Shown here piece after piece: positions 59,601 to 63,829 of a stretch of DNA of 64,000 nt. The position numbers were made by a program, and so were the translations under genes. A model generated the notes under the pieces. The model saw nothing but the letters and a program-made list of their open reading frames with translations. It was not told the origin of the DNA and searched no databases. Origin of the DNA: Gymnothorax reevesii (taxonomy: Eukaryota > Chordata > Actinopteri > Anguilliformes > Muraenidae); NCBI GenBank assembly GCA_029721435.1, contig CM056577.1:29170719-29234718 (forward strand), given 5' to 3'. How positions within the stretch are numbered: the stretch's first letter is position 1; every line of letters starts with the position of its first letter.

Positions 59601-61087
59601 TTAGAATTCAAAGCCAGTGCTCTAGGATGTCACTGCTTTCAATAACCGTTACATCAGCATGTCAGAATCTTCAGGAAATAACATTGTTATCGCATACTTG
59701 CACAGTCACACGTTACAAGTGTTAATGTCACAAAAAACAGATGATCATTCACTGGTCCCCGGCTCATGTAACAACTGTCAAACAGGTTCCCTTGCACCTA
59801 AAGACAGCAGGCGCCTTGTCTTAACGGGGCTAGTCCCAGCAGTTTAGCTTGGTGAAAAGCAACAGTGGCAATAGAAAATTACCTGCGTCATGCGGAATAA
59901 GGACGGAATATCGCACTCGCTGGCTGAATAATCCCTGGGTGTTGTGTGTTAGAGAATGTAATAAAGGAGAGCAGTCCTTCGCCCTGAGTTCTGCAAGATC
60001 TCAGATTCATTGCTGGCACTTTCTAAGAGCTCCAGGGAAGGAACGGGTTTTTGGAAGATGAGCAGGACAGGGCACGCCTGAGTGAGTGTGTGTGTGTGTG
60101 AGAGAGAGAGACAGCTGAGAGGGTGGGGTCTCACCTCTCCTGTGTGGGCGAACGGGGTTTTAGTAGTGTGTGTCTGCGTGCATGTGTGTGTATGTGTGAG
60201 TGTGTCAGCTGGCGTCTCACCTGCATGCCGGGAGGGGCGGGGTCTCGGCGCAGCAGCAGGCGAATCTCCTGGCGGTTGGAGAGCAGGGCGTGTACAGCCT
60301 CCTGATGCGTGGCGTGCCGCAGGTCGATCCCATTCACCTCCAGGATCCGATCACCCACACGCAGCCCGCTCCGACTCGCCAGGCCGTGCGGAATCACCTG
60401 GAACCAAAAAACATGGGACACAGGGTCACACTGCAAGCCCTCAACGTGCTTGGAGAAAGGACTTGTTCTTTAAGGGACACCTCTCTCTTTAACAGACAGA
60501 CTTCCTGTCTATAACAAACACGCCCCCAACTCAGTTGGACACACCCACTCTCACTAACAAACGTGGCCCCTCTGAGAAACCCATCCCTACTTATGAAGTC
60601 AGACACGCCCAGTTTCTGACAAACATGCCCCTCCTCACAAGTTCCGAAATGCCCACTCTCACCAATTAAGACACCCCTCTGACAATCACCCCCCCCCTTT
60701 CCCATAATAAGCATGTCTTCTCTTGCTACACAACAAACACATCCCTCCCACGTCTTCTTCTTTGAAATGATTGGTTGACGCCATACAGAGCCTAGCACTG
60801 TGTTTCACAGTTGACTGGTGAGGCCATACACCCAGTTACAGTGGTAAACACATCATGGTCAGCAGCATCACAAATCTCACTGAAGGGACCTGACGGCCTC
60901 TCCAAGGACCGGTATCTGAGAAACACAAGATCCCAGCTCTTCACCCTCCTCTTCCTCCTCCAGTCATACGTCTTACCTTGGAGATGAACACCCCCGGCTC
61001 AGTGACTCCAAACGGATGGCTGGCATGGTCACTGCCTCCCACGATGCTCAGCCCCAGAGGGCCGCCCATTTTCACCAGAGTCACGTC
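8535..61087 (-). CDS. scrib: Scribble planar cell polarity protein, 3' half of gene (PDZ3 to stop)
   Basis: This entry joins the exons listed below. Scribble is a LAP-family scaffold (LRRs plus four PDZ domains) that acts with DLG and LGL at the basolateral cortex. The exons here encode PDZ3 (binding loop [10 protein letters not shown]), PDZ4 (KLGISIRGG), a long Ser/Pro-rich tail, the [11 protein letters not shown] and [13 protein letters not shown] blocks, the [20 protein letters not shown] block, [19 protein letters not shown], and the C terminus. All match vertebrate Scribble in order as I remember it. Twenty-three exons sum to 2,865 bp, a multiple of three, and all phases agree. Unlike the human protein as I recall it, the tail has four copies of a 54-residue exon. 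LRR, PDZ1 and PDZ2 exons must lie to the right of 64,000. Exon use in mRNA is inferred from splice sites. Confidence 0.9.
8676..8697. repeat. (GA)n microsatellite
   Basis: GAGAGAAAGAGAGAGAGAGA on the plus strand, about 20 bp upstream of the terminal exon acceptor; the transcript strand is therefore CT-rich and may serve as the polypyrimidine tract. Confidence 0.7.
10086..10300. repeat. GT-rich microsatellite
   Basis: Imperfect TGTG repeats with interspersed GCATGTG and GTGCAAG units over about 210 bp. The open frames across it, on both strands, are low-complexity artefacts. Confidence 0.75.
11030..11225. repeat. Degenerate TTAGC-containing minisatellite
   Basis: Units such as GTAGTTAGCGTGTG, GTCGTTAGCATATG and GTAGTTAGCATGTG recur every 20-40 bp. 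It resembles the TTAGCAT-type tract at 57,060-57,380. Confidence 0.55.
11253..11307 (-). CDS. scrib: scrib penultimate exon (55 bp)
   Basis: The acceptor is CCTTCCTCTTCCAG and the donor GCCG then GTGAGTCAG. It encodes [18 protein letters not shown] and leaves in phase 1, which joins exactly to the terminal exon. It corresponds by position to the Pro/Ser-rich region after the LRSLE block of human SCRIB. It is entered in phase 0. Confidence 0.75.
11385..11449 (-). CDS. Possible alternative scrib exon (65 bp)
   Basis: This segment has an acceptor (CCTTGTTTCAG) and a donor-like site (AGA then GTGAGG). It has one open frame, entered in phase 1 and left in phase 0, encoding [21 protein letters not shown]. 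Those are the same phases as the 38-bp exon at 19,871, so it could replace that exon but not follow it. The intron to the next exon would be 77 nt. I do not recognise the peptide in Scribble, so this may be chance. Confidence 0.25.
13980..14145. repeat. Diverged GGCGGGGC(TGTGAC) minisatellite, block 1
   Basis: Repeated units of the form GGCGGGGCTGTGACTCATAC and GAGGCAGGGCC. Same unit family as the block at 16,550. Confidence 0.5.
15602..16401 (-). mobile_element. Non-autonomous Tc1-like element, copy 1 (decayed)
   Basis: Closely similar along its length to the element at 30,017-30,835, including GATGGTGTATCATAAAAATA and the right end GAAGTTTCTTTTTTGACT. The left terminal repeat has a deletion. 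On the minus strand it has a decayed remnant of a Tc1 transposase N terminus without a full-length frame. Confidence 0.75.
16550..16770. repeat. Diverged minisatellite, block 2
   Basis: Units of about 25-32 bp such as CATGACACGTACAGGCAGGC, CATGACATGTACAGGGAGGC and GTGACATTATAGGGAGGTAG. Closely related to block 1, which lies just beyond the intervening 2.4 kb. Confidence 0.65.
17690..18698. mobile_element. DNA transposon copy ending in GGGGTTGTAG, with Tc1-type HTH remnant
   Basis: The sequence reads like a widespread teleost DNA transposon and ends CAGAATTGGGGTTGTAG at 18,698; a matching left end was not found. The minus strand at 18,130-18,402 encodes [20 protein letters not shown] and [19 protein letters not shown], a helix-turn-helix of the Tc1 type, after which the frame diverges. 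No catalytic domain remains. A related copy is at 33,826-35,020. Confidence 0.7.
19753..19793. repeat. Compound (ATCC)n(AC)n microsatellite
   Basis: CATCCATCCATCCATCC followed by a run of AC dinucleotides, in the intron about 75 bp past the donor of the 19,871 exon. Confidence 0.85.
19871..19908 (-). CDS. scrib: scrib small exon (38 bp)
   Basis: The acceptor is TTTTCCTGACAG and the donor TTG then GTAAGGACT. It is entered in phase 1, completing an Asp codon, and encodes [12 protein letters not shown], leaving in phase 0. TSPGRL is the same string that follows the PSPTPVE block in human SCRIB as I recall it. Confidence 0.82.
20200..20815. repeat. Minisatellite of about 39-bp units at the start of a scrib intron
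   Basis: The phrase TGTGTAAAAGCTGCATTGGG with a GATAGACTGAGACTTG partner recurs with about 39-bp spacing (for example at 20,645, 20,684, 20,722 and 20,761). The array begins about 25 nt past the donor of the 20,839 exon, so it fills the beginning of that intron. The long minus-strand frames here are repeat artefacts. Confidence 0.8.
20839..20978 (-). CDS. scrib: scrib exon encoding the MKSLEQDAL block
   Basis: The acceptor is CTCTCCTTTCAG. The first base completes Arg, and the exon then encodes [20 protein letters not shown], a DQLSESPSP stretch, and [10 protein letters not shown]. It ends GAA G before GTCAGTCTG (phase 1). It closely matches human SCRIB ([31 protein letters not shown], as I recall). 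Confidence 0.93.
21540..22160. repeat. Purine-rich (GGA/GAA) tract
   Basis: About 620 bp almost wholly of G and A on the plus strand (AGGAAGGAAAGGAGGAAAGA and similar), so the transcript strand is pyrimidine-rich. The 142- and 145-codon minus frames here are Phe/Leu/Ser/Pro-only artefacts. Confidence 0.85.
22744..22860. mobile_element. 117-bp MITE with perfect 17-bp terminal inverted repeats
   Basis: Begins CAGGGGTGCGTTTCCCA and ends with its exact reverse complement. This terminus is common among small vertebrate non-autonomous DNA elements, which I believe are Harbinger-related; the assignment is from memory. Confidence 0.8.
25085..25460. repeat. GT-rich microsatellite region
   Basis: Imperfect GTGTGTGTGAGTGTGTGTG blocks with intervening unique sequence. 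No gene. Confidence 0.65.
26329..26785 (+). mobile_element. tRNA-derived SINE with 14-bp target-site duplications
   Basis: The head resembles a tRNA gene, with an A box (TAGCTCAGTCAGTAAAGC near 26,340) and a B box (GGGTTCGATCCC near 26,392). A body of about 380 bp and a terminal A run follow. The exact duplicate AAAAAGGTTATGTG flanks it at 26,315-26,328 and 26,786-26,799. The head is not a functional tRNA because it lacks a complete cloverleaf and is fused to a long body. Confidence 0.88.
27352..27462. repeat. TG-rich tandem repeat (about 52-bp unit) next to a scrib donor
   Basis: GTGTGTCTGTGATTGTGTAC followed by AGTGTATGTGTGTGAATGTAA is present twice in tandem with flanking partial units. 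On the transcript strand it is CA-rich and begins a few bases past the donor of the exon ending at 27,469. Confidence 0.8.
27469..27651 (-). CDS. scrib: scrib exon encoding the [11 protein letters not shown] block
   Basis: The acceptor CCCGTGCAG is entered in phase 2. It encodes [20 protein letters not shown], then [32 protein letters not shown] and RAA, ending CG (phase 2) before GTGCGGAT. It matches human [20 protein letters not shown] as I recall it. The donor is weak (GTGCGG), with a CA-rich repeat right behind it on the transcript strand. Confidence 0.93.
27730..27800. repeat. SINE/LINE-type tail (TAGAGCGTCTGCC...GTAATGTAATG)
   Basis: GGATTAGAGCGTCTGCCCAAG followed by GTAATGTAATGTAACATG resembles the 3' tail shared by many fish SINEs and their partner LINEs. 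Only the tail is clear; the body was not identified. Confidence 0.55.
30017..30835 (-). mobile_element. Non-autonomous Tc1-like element, copy 2
   Basis: Bounded by related inverted ends (TACTCAGCCAAAATAAAAAC at left; the reverse complement of GTTTCTTTTTTGACTCAGTA at right). The minus frame 30,188-30,538 encodes 116 residues of a Tc1 transposase N terminus: [55 protein letters not shown]. These are the two helix-turn-helix units. The DDE catalytic domain is absent, so it is an internal-deletion derivative. It ends 161 bp short of the donor side of the 30,997 scrib exon. Confidence 0.85.
30997..31162 (-). CDS. scrib: scrib exon with acidic stretch
   Basis: The acceptor is CATCTCACCTGCAG. It completes Ala and encodes [10 protein letters not shown], then [40 protein letters not shown] and PSSA, leaving in phase 2 (GG before GTACGG). 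It sits where human SCRIB has the EEEARKLQQKRAQ...LGEEEQEDE region. The acidic run of 12 Asp/Glu residues is more extreme than the human one I recall. Confidence 0.88.
31163..32720 (-). other. scrib: scrib intron, 1.6 kb
   Basis: Mostly occupied by a 149-bp tandem repeat (31,600-32,010). The rest shows no recognised element. Confidence 0.65.
31600..32010. repeat. Tandem repeat of about 149 bp, three diverged units
   Basis: Units carry CATATC(T/C)(C/T)(T/G)(A/G)GAA, then CATTTGT(C/T)(C/T)(G/A)ATTGAC and AAGGTCATGACC. They start near 31,657, 31,806 and 31,954. Confidence 0.75.
32721..32880 (-). CDS. scrib: scrib exon encoding the RQKYFEIDV and SLVGEDDL blocks
   Basis: The acceptor is ACTTTGCCCCTGCAG. 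It encodes [40 protein letters not shown] and [13 protein letters not shown], then one base (phase 1) before GTTGGTGG. Human SCRIB has SPEQLSFRERQKYFEL and RVSLVGADDLRKMQEEE at this place as I recall. It follows the exon array in phase 0. Confidence 0.95.
33715..33829. repeat. TE fragment with CCCCCG-ended hairpin
   Basis: TACCCCCGGTGGCAG at the left, a GACAAACGGACAGACGGACAG stretch, and the palindrome TGCCCCCG-N12-CGGGGGCA at the right. Related wording (ATTATGCCCCGCC...CCGTACGGAC) begins the repeat near 54,940. Confidence 0.4.
33826..35020. mobile_element. DNA transposon copy related to the 17.7-kb element
   Basis: Begins AAAAGTTGGGACTG and ends CCGTCCCAACTTCTTCC, consistent with terminal inverted repeats of the form AGTTGGGAC. 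Internal wording such as ATGCAGTGCCGTCTGAG, CACAGAAATTTGTGGGCAAT and AATGACTGAGCCTTTCCTGG fits the same teleost element class as 17,690-18,698. No intact coding frame remains. Confidence 0.6.
36392..36553 (-). CDS. scrib: scrib array exon copy A (162 bp)
   Basis: Most 3' copy of the array exon. The acceptor is GTGGCTCCTGCAG and the donor CTCCAG then GTACCTTCCCC. It encodes 54 residues in phase 0 on both sides: [54 protein letters not shown]. It differs from B at two residues (T for K at residue 10 and Q for L at residue 51). The frame upstream of the acceptor has a stop (TAG), so the acceptor is probably needed. Confidence 0.85.
36600..36868. repeat. CA-rich tract next to array exon A
   Basis: ACACAC-type repeats, including a long CACACA run near 36,790, with CAAGGT and ATTTACAC spacers. 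The same spacers occur around copies B, C and D, so this belongs to the duplicated unit. Confidence 0.7.
36869..38937 (+). mobile_element. Degenerate non-LTR retrotransposon (LINE) fragment
   Basis: Plus-strand frames, broken by shifts and stops, carry an AP-endonuclease motif ([11 protein letters not shown] at about 37,249) and reverse-transcriptase motifs: [33 protein letters not shown] (about 38,524), TNDLPATSS and YADDAKF (about 38,800). The order is that of an APE-type LINE ORF2. It is inserted opposite to scrib, in the intron between array exons B and A. The matching site between C and D lacks it. Ends are approximate. Confidence 0.85.
39761..39922 (-). CDS. scrib: scrib array exon copy B (162 bp)
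   Basis: Acceptor GCTCCTGCAG; donor CTCCAG then GTATCTCCC. It encodes [54 protein letters not shown] in phase 0. Flanking intron sequence resembles that of copy D both upstream (ACAATGATCTTC(T/G)CACAGGCC) and downstream (GGAGCCCATCT), which supports B and D as duplicates. Confidence 0.85.
40080..40680 (+). pseudogene. THAP-domain remnant
   Basis: Plus-strand frame 40,324-40,437 encodes [20 protein letters not shown] and [16 protein letters not shown]. It fits a THAP zinc finger start: M-P-S-x-C-x4-C and the H-x-F-P motif. After a frameshift near 40,420, [18 protein letters not shown] follows; the expected Cys-x-x-His ligand pair (CSDH) is disrupted. THAP domains occur in host regulators and in P-element-like transposases. 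The remnant is short and in an intron, so a transposon origin is more likely. Limits are approximate. Confidence 0.6.
40885..41046 (-). CDS. scrib: scrib array exon copy C (162 bp)
   Basis: Acceptor GCTCCTGCAG; donor CTCCAG then GTATCTTCC. It encodes [54 protein letters not shown] in phase 0. It differs from B only by KM for NL just before AAVP. Confidence 0.85.
41100..41640. repeat. CA-rich intronic repeat region past array exon C
   Basis: ATTTACACACA, CACAAGG and CCATAAGGT units recur across 500 bp, and a pure (AC)n run lies at 41,573-41,599. Similar to 36,600-36,868 and 38,940-39,080. Confidence 0.65.
41649..43697. mobile_element. Foldback element: 2 kb with arms of about 0.8 kb
   Basis: The ends are GGGTCATTCCA and its reverse complement. 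The left arm (to about 42,420) and right arm (from about 42,870) carry the same sequence inverted: both encode TPKVPFV and LGPQSTPN in opposite directions. A spacer of about 450 bp separates them. The arms are long and diverged at about one base in ten by eye. It sits in the intron between D and C; the A-B intron lacks it. Confidence 0.85.
44269..44430 (-). CDS. scrib: scrib array exon copy D (162 bp)
   Basis: Acceptor GCTCCTGCAG; donor CTCCAG then GTACCTTCC. It encodes [54 protein letters not shown] in phase 0. It is the most diverged copy (K for E, DM for NL, G for V, Q for L relative to B) and is first in the reading direction. Confidence 0.85.
44470..45374 (-). other. scrib: scrib intron before the exon array
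   Basis: The array-side 200 bp resemble the sequence beside copy B. The rest has no recognised element. The 113-codon plus frame at 44,954-45,295 has no domain. Confidence 0.6.
45375..45485 (-). CDS. scrib: scrib exon with the [11 protein letters not shown] motif
   Basis: Acceptor GTTCCACCCTGCAG; donor CGTCAG then GTAGGCTG. It encodes [37 protein letters not shown] in phase 0. Human SCRIB has SPDELPANVKQAYRAFAAVP here as I recall. It is followed directly by array copy D. Confidence 0.95.
45486..48599 (-). other. scrib: scrib intron, 3.1 kb
   Basis: Contains a purine-rich stretch (45,486-45,600), a LINE remnant (45,770-46,460) and an exon-like but unassigned segment at 48,050-48,128 (see findings). 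The rest is unassigned. Confidence 0.6.
45770..46460 (+). mobile_element. Second LINE reverse-transcriptase remnant
   Basis: Plus-strand pieces read [37 protein letters not shown] (about 46,208) and [10 protein letters not shown] (about 46,300), the conserved order of a non-LTR reverse transcriptase. Frameshifts separate them. The motifs differ from those of the 37-38-kb LINE (KAFDNVDH against KAFDSAP), so a different family is likely. Confidence 0.8.
48600..48725 (-). CDS. scrib: scrib Ser/Pro-rich exon (126 bp)
   Basis: Acceptor CTCTCTGCCTCACAG; donor TCTTCA then GTAAGTGCC. It encodes [42 protein letters not shown] in phase 0. I do not recall a clear human counterpart; its place in the chain rests on splice sites, phase and composition. 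Confidence 0.7.
48830..49073. mobile_element. Palindromic MITE, 244 bp
   Basis: Left end TATACTCTTCCAAAAAAGAA and right end TTCTTTTTTGGAAGAGTATA are exact inverted repeats. The inner parts (ATACATGAAATGTTTTGACA and its inverse) also pair, so almost the whole element folds back. Confidence 0.85.
49074..50035 (-). other. scrib: scrib intron, part
   Basis: Begins with a poly-T run (49,094-49,112). No exon or recognised element. Confidence 0.6.
50036..50074 (-). CDS. scrib: scrib micro-exon (39 bp)
   Basis: Acceptor TTTTTGTTTCTCAG; donor CTG then GTGAGTGTG. It encodes [13 protein letters not shown] in phase 0. Both splice sites are strong by eye. A 13-codon symmetric exon like this can be skipped without shifting frame. 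Confidence 0.75.
50329..50397 (-). CDS. scrib: scrib exon (69 bp) with tandem acceptor
   Basis: Acceptor CTTTGTCCTCAGCAG and donor TTC then GTAAGTGC. It encodes [23 protein letters not shown] in phase 0 if the first AG is used. The CAGCAG acceptor could also give an exon lacking the first Gln. Confidence 0.75.
50398..50986 (-). other. scrib: scrib intron, 0.6 kb
   Basis: Nothing recognised apart from a short poly-G run and a poly-T run. Confidence 0.6.
50987..51142 (-). CDS. scrib: scrib exon with SPR(D/E) repeats
   Basis: Acceptor CTCTTCCTGCAG; donor CAGCCG then GTGAGCACT. It encodes [52 protein letters not shown] in phase 0. The (Y/F/N)SPR(D/E/G)xx(Y/F/P) unit repeats four times. These are Ser-Pro sites of the kind used by proline-directed kinases. 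The human tail has Ser-Pro sites here but not this repeat as I recall. Confidence 0.82.
51143..53880 (-). other. scrib: scrib intron, 2.7 kb
   Basis: Starts with a 52-bp tandem repeat (51,183-51,310). The rest shows no recognised exon or element; the 139-codon minus frame at 52,621 has no domain. Confidence 0.6.
51183..51310. repeat. 52-bp tandem repeat, about 2.4 copies
   Basis: CCAATCAGAGAAACCAGAAC followed by ATCTACCCCACCCCTCAATC and ATGCTGAGAGG, two near-identical units and a partial third. Confidence 0.85.
53881..53961 (-). CDS. scrib: scrib exon with the [11 protein letters not shown] motif
   Basis: Acceptor CCTCTTTTATCTCAG; donor AACCGG then GTGAGTATC. It encodes [27 protein letters not shown] in phase 0, matching human LQPLKLDYRALAAVPSAGSV as I recall. 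First of the Y-x-x-[LFM]-A-A-[VL]-P motifs in reading order. Confidence 0.95.
53962..56305 (-). other. scrib: scrib intron, 2.3 kb
   Basis: Contains a poly-A run (54,420), a GA repeat (54,667-54,690), and a dispersed repeat (54,936-55,740). No exon was recognised. A poly-G run lies at 56,124-56,139. Confidence 0.6.
54936..55740. repeat. Dispersed repeat with AGGTCA arrays
   Basis: Begins ATTATGCCCCGCCGCGCG and includes the phrase GTCCATCCGTACGGACACAT, wording shared with many animal dispersed repeats. Internal AAGGTCAAAGGTCA blocks recur at 55,361-55,380 and 55,502-55,515. No coding. Limits uncertain. Confidence 0.4.
56306..56362 (-). CDS. scrib: scrib exon (57 bp)
   Basis: Acceptor CTCATCTGATGCAG; donor AAGGCG then GTGAGTTTT. 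It encodes [19 protein letters not shown] in phase 0, joining ...TQAVPQ upstream to [11 protein letters not shown] downstream. It lies where human SCRIB has a variable Glu/Gly-rich link. Confidence 0.75.
56887..57006 (-). CDS. scrib: scrib exon just after PDZ4
   Basis: Acceptor CTTCCTTGCCCCCAG; donor CCGCAG then GTGAGATG. It encodes [40 protein letters not shown] in phase 0. Human [25 protein letters not shown] and SISSIDRELSPE as I recall. Confidence 0.96.
57060..57380. repeat. Degenerate CATTAGCATAACATGCTT minisatellite
   Basis: Units such as GGCATTAACATAACATGCTT and GGCATTAGCATAGCATGCTT recur every 50-100 bp. Related to the TTAGC tract at 11,030. Confidence 0.6.
57381..58221 (-). other. 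scrib: scrib intron, PDZ4 side
   Basis: A degenerate tRNA-like SINE may lie at 57,712-57,960: TAGCCCAGTGGTTATAGC (A-box-like) and GGTTTAAGACCC (B-box-like), but they are about 100 bp apart, so an insertion or chance is possible. Otherwise nothing. Confidence 0.4.
58222..58410 (-). CDS. scrib: scrib exon, second half of PDZ4
   Basis: Acceptor CTCCCTGCAG; donor GTCGAG then GTCAGTCCC. It encodes [63 protein letters not shown] in phase 0. The RDGRLxxGxRxLEVN and HGEAVxxLR helices are typical of a PDZ domain and match human PDZ4 as I recall. Confidence 0.97.
58411..59317 (-). other. scrib: scrib intron within PDZ4
   Basis: A fragment at 58,467-58,510 (TCATTTGGAAGACTTTTATC) resembles the inverse of the fish SINE/LINE tail CATTTGGCAGACGCTTTTATC. 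Otherwise nothing recognised. Confidence 0.5.
59318..59434 (-). CDS. scrib: scrib exon, first half of PDZ4
   Basis: Acceptor TGCTTTTTTCAG; donor TCTAAG then GTAAGAGG. It encodes [39 protein letters not shown] in phase 0. KLGISIRGG is the peptide-carboxylate binding loop. Confidence 0.97.
59435..60220 (-). other. scrib: scrib intron between PDZ3 and PDZ4
   Basis: Carries a poly-T run (59,570-59,586) and a GT/GA microsatellite (60,085-60,205). Nothing else was recognised. Confidence 0.6.
60221..60397 (-). CDS. scrib: scrib exon, second half of PDZ3
   Basis: Acceptor TTTTTTGGTTCCAG; donor ATGCAG then GTGAGACG. It encodes [59 protein letters not shown] in phase 0. Human: [20 protein letters not shown] and DATHQEAVSALL as I recall. 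Confidence 0.97.
60398..60976 (-). other. scrib: scrib intron within PDZ3
   Basis: Holds a diverged tract of ACACGCCC(A/C)... and CTCTCAC(T/C)AA units (60,490-60,690). No exon was recognised. Confidence 0.55.
60977..61087 (-). CDS. scrib: scrib exon, first half of PDZ3 (first scrib exon in window)
   Basis: Acceptor CACTTCCTGACAG; donor CTCCAAG then GTAAGACG. It encodes [37 protein letters not shown] in phase 0. [10 protein letters not shown] is the PDZ3 binding loop. Human: [20 protein letters not shown] as I recall. Upstream scrib exons were not found in the last 2.9 kb. Confidence 0.97.
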
Positions 61088-61387
61088 CTGTCAGGAAGTG
61101 AGGACGTGAGATGGTGGGTCTAAGACAATGAGGACCCAAACAGCTTCAGCAAAAAACTGAATACTCAGGGCAAAAATGGTTCAAGCCTTCATCCAAAGTT
61201 TCAGAGGGCTTACAGATCACACATTCAAATTCTCCATACCTGGTGCAATTTAGCATCTCGGACATAAAAGTATTAGAATCAGAATGTGTTTTATTGCAAA
61301 GTATGTTATACAAGGTATTTGCTGTGATATGTTCTTGCAAAAACATTCAAAAAACACACAAGTGCGACAGGAGGAAATATAGAAATA

Positions 61388-62952
61388 CACCGCTCAATAA
61401 AATAAAGGGAACCAGATAAAATAACACATCCTAGATTTGAATAAATGAAATATTCTTATTAAATACTTCGGTTCTTTACATCGTTGAATGTGCTGACAAC
61501 AAAATCACACAAAAATTATCAATGGAAATCAAATTTATTAACCCATTAAGGTCTGGATTTGGAGTCACGCTCAAAATTAAAGTGGAAAAACACACTACAG
61601 GCTGATCCAACTTTGATGTAATGTCCTTAAAACAAGTCAAAATGAGGTTCAGTGGTGTGTGTGGCCTCCACGTGCCTGTATAACCTCCCAACAATGCCTG
61701 GGCATGCTCCTGATGAGGTGGCAGGTGGTCTCCTGAGGGATCTCCTCCCAGACCTGGACTAAAGCATCCGCCAACTCCTGGACAGTCTGTGGTGCGTTGG
61801 TGGATGGAGCGAGACATGATGTCCCAGATGTGCTCAATTGGACTCAGGTCTGGGGAACGGGCGGGCCAGTCCATAGCATCAATGCCTTTGTCTTGCAGGA
61901 ACTGCTGACACACTCCAGCCACATGAGGCCTAGCATTGTCTTGCATTAGGAGGAACCCAGGGCCAACCGCACCAGCATATGGTCTCACAAGGGGTCTGCG
62001 GATCTCATCTCGGTACCAAATGGTAGTCAGGCTACCTCTGGCGAGCACATGGAGGGCTGTGCGGCCCCCCGGAGAAATGCAACCCCACACCATTACTGAC
62101 CCACTGCCAAACCGGTCATGCTGGAGGATGTTGCAGGCAGTAGAACGTTCTCCACGGCGTCTCCAGACTCTGTCATGTTTGTCACATGTGCTCAGTGTGA
62201 ACCTGCTTTCATCTGTGAAGAGCACAGGGCACCAGTGGCGAATTTGCCAATCTTGGTGTTCTCTGGCAAATGCCAAACATCCTGCTCGGTGTTGGGCTGC
62301 AAGTACAAGCCCCACCTGTGGATGTCGGGCCCTCATACCATCCTCATGGAGTCGGTTTCTGACCGTTTGAGCTGACACATGCACATTTGTGGCCTGCTGC
62401 AGGTCATTTTGCAGGGCTCTGGCAGCGCTCCTCCTGTTCCTCCTTGCACAAAGGCGGAGGTACCGGTCATGCTGCTGGGTTGTTGCCCTCCTACGGCCTC
62501 CTCCACGTCTCCTGATGTACTGGCCTGTCTCCTGGTAGCTCCTCCATGCTCTGGACAGACACAGCAAACCTTCTTGCCACAGCTCGCATTGATGTGCCAT
62601 CCTGGATGAGCTGCACTACCTGAGCCACATGTGTGGGTTGTAGAGTCCTACATGCTACCACTAGAGTGAAAGTACCGCCAGCATTCAAAAGTGACCAAAA
62701 CATCAGCCAGAACGCATAGGAACTGAGAAGTTATCTGTGGTCACCACCTGCAGAACCACTCCTTTATTGGGGGTGTCCTGCCAATTGCCTATAATTTCCA
62801 CCTGTTGTCTATTCCATTTGTACAACTGCATGTGAAATTGATTGTCAATCAGTGTTGCTTCCAAAGTGGACAGTTTGATTTCAAAGAATTGCGATTGACT
62901 TGGAGTTACATTCTGTTGTTTAAGTGTTCCCTTTATTTTTTTGAGCAGTGCA
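61388..62952 (-). mobile_element. Tc1-like DNA transposon, nearly complete
   Basis: About 1.56 kb with inverted ends: CACCGCTCAATAAAATAAAG at left and, inverted, CACTGCTCAAAAAAATAAAG at right, next to TA dinucleotides. The central minus frame carries the whole transposase core. The catalytic triad is visible: [17 protein letters not shown] and [12 protein letters not shown], with 34 residues between the second Asp and the Glu (DD34E, the Tc1 signature). See the transposase entry for the frameshifts. Confidence 0.93.
61649..62703 (-). pseudogene. Tc1-like transposase, broken by two frameshifts
   Basis: Read in the minus direction, the N-terminal helix-turn-helix ([29 protein letters not shown]) lies in one frame. 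Near 62,549 the reading moves to a second frame that holds [20 protein letters not shown] through the DDE core. Near 61,800 it moves again, to the frame of [20 protein letters not shown] and the C-terminal [20 protein letters not shown]. The family is usually about 340 residues, and the pieces add up to that. No single frame is complete, so this copy is unlikely to make a functional enzyme. The catalytic residues are intact. Intronic, same strand as scrib. Confidence 0.88.
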
Positions 62953-63340
62953 TAGTATAAATATACTAATATTATCTAACTCATAGTGGCATTTGAGGCC
63001 CTGAAGGGAAATGGTTACTTTATTGTTTTTAATTTTTAAAAAGTAAGACGTTGTAATGGAAGATAACACATTCAATCACAGCGAAATAACACACCTCTCC
63101 TCTCAAATAGGGCACAGTAGCACACTTGATATTTGCAACCATTCTACAAACCAGAGATCTTGCCAGTAAACACATGCCCGAAAATCCAAACTTTGTATTG
63201 TGAAACAAAAAAAGCAAAATAATGAATAACATTATATACAATGAGATCCAAAAGTGTTTGGACAGCAACATTATTTTAATTGGTCGCGATGCCAACAAGT
63301 TCTAATGTATATAGACGCAAATACCCTCAAATATATAACC

Positions 63341-63829
63341 CATTAACCCTTAAATGCCCCTGTGACAAATTTGCCACAATTTTGGGGGTTGTCAAATCCA
63401 CTGATCTCACATAAATTTTGCAACCTAATGTCCATAGTGACATTTAGACCATCAGTGCTGCCATCTGATGGATAAAAGTGGAACTGACACGACGCTGGCT
63501 GCACCAGCTAACCTTTCCAATATGGCCGCCCCCATGGTGGAATCCACACAATAGATCAGCACCCATTCATCACTGGATAAGGTAGGCAAAGAGGTAAGCT
63601 AATGAAAAATAAGATATGCCTAAAACTTCAGCTATATGTCAACCGTTTTATCATTCAAGTCCCCGAAATGCACATTGTGACATATGTCACAATACTAAAA
63701 TGAGGTCAAAGGTCACCAAAAATTAAAAATTGCTACTGGGTTGTTATTAGCCCCTCCCAAGGACATATTAACAGAATACATAGATTTTTCTTTCAACTTT
63801 TACTATAGCAGGGCATTTAAGGGTTAATG
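63341..63829. mobile_element. 489-bp element with perfect 19-bp terminal inverted repeats
   Basis: CATTAACCCTTAAATGCCC at the left and its exact reverse complement at the right. The interior is non-coding, with TTGCCACAATTTTGGGGG and GAGGTCAAAGGTCACC. Probably a MITE; the family is not known to me. A central TGTGACATATGTCACA palindrome lies near 63,676. Confidence 0.8.
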
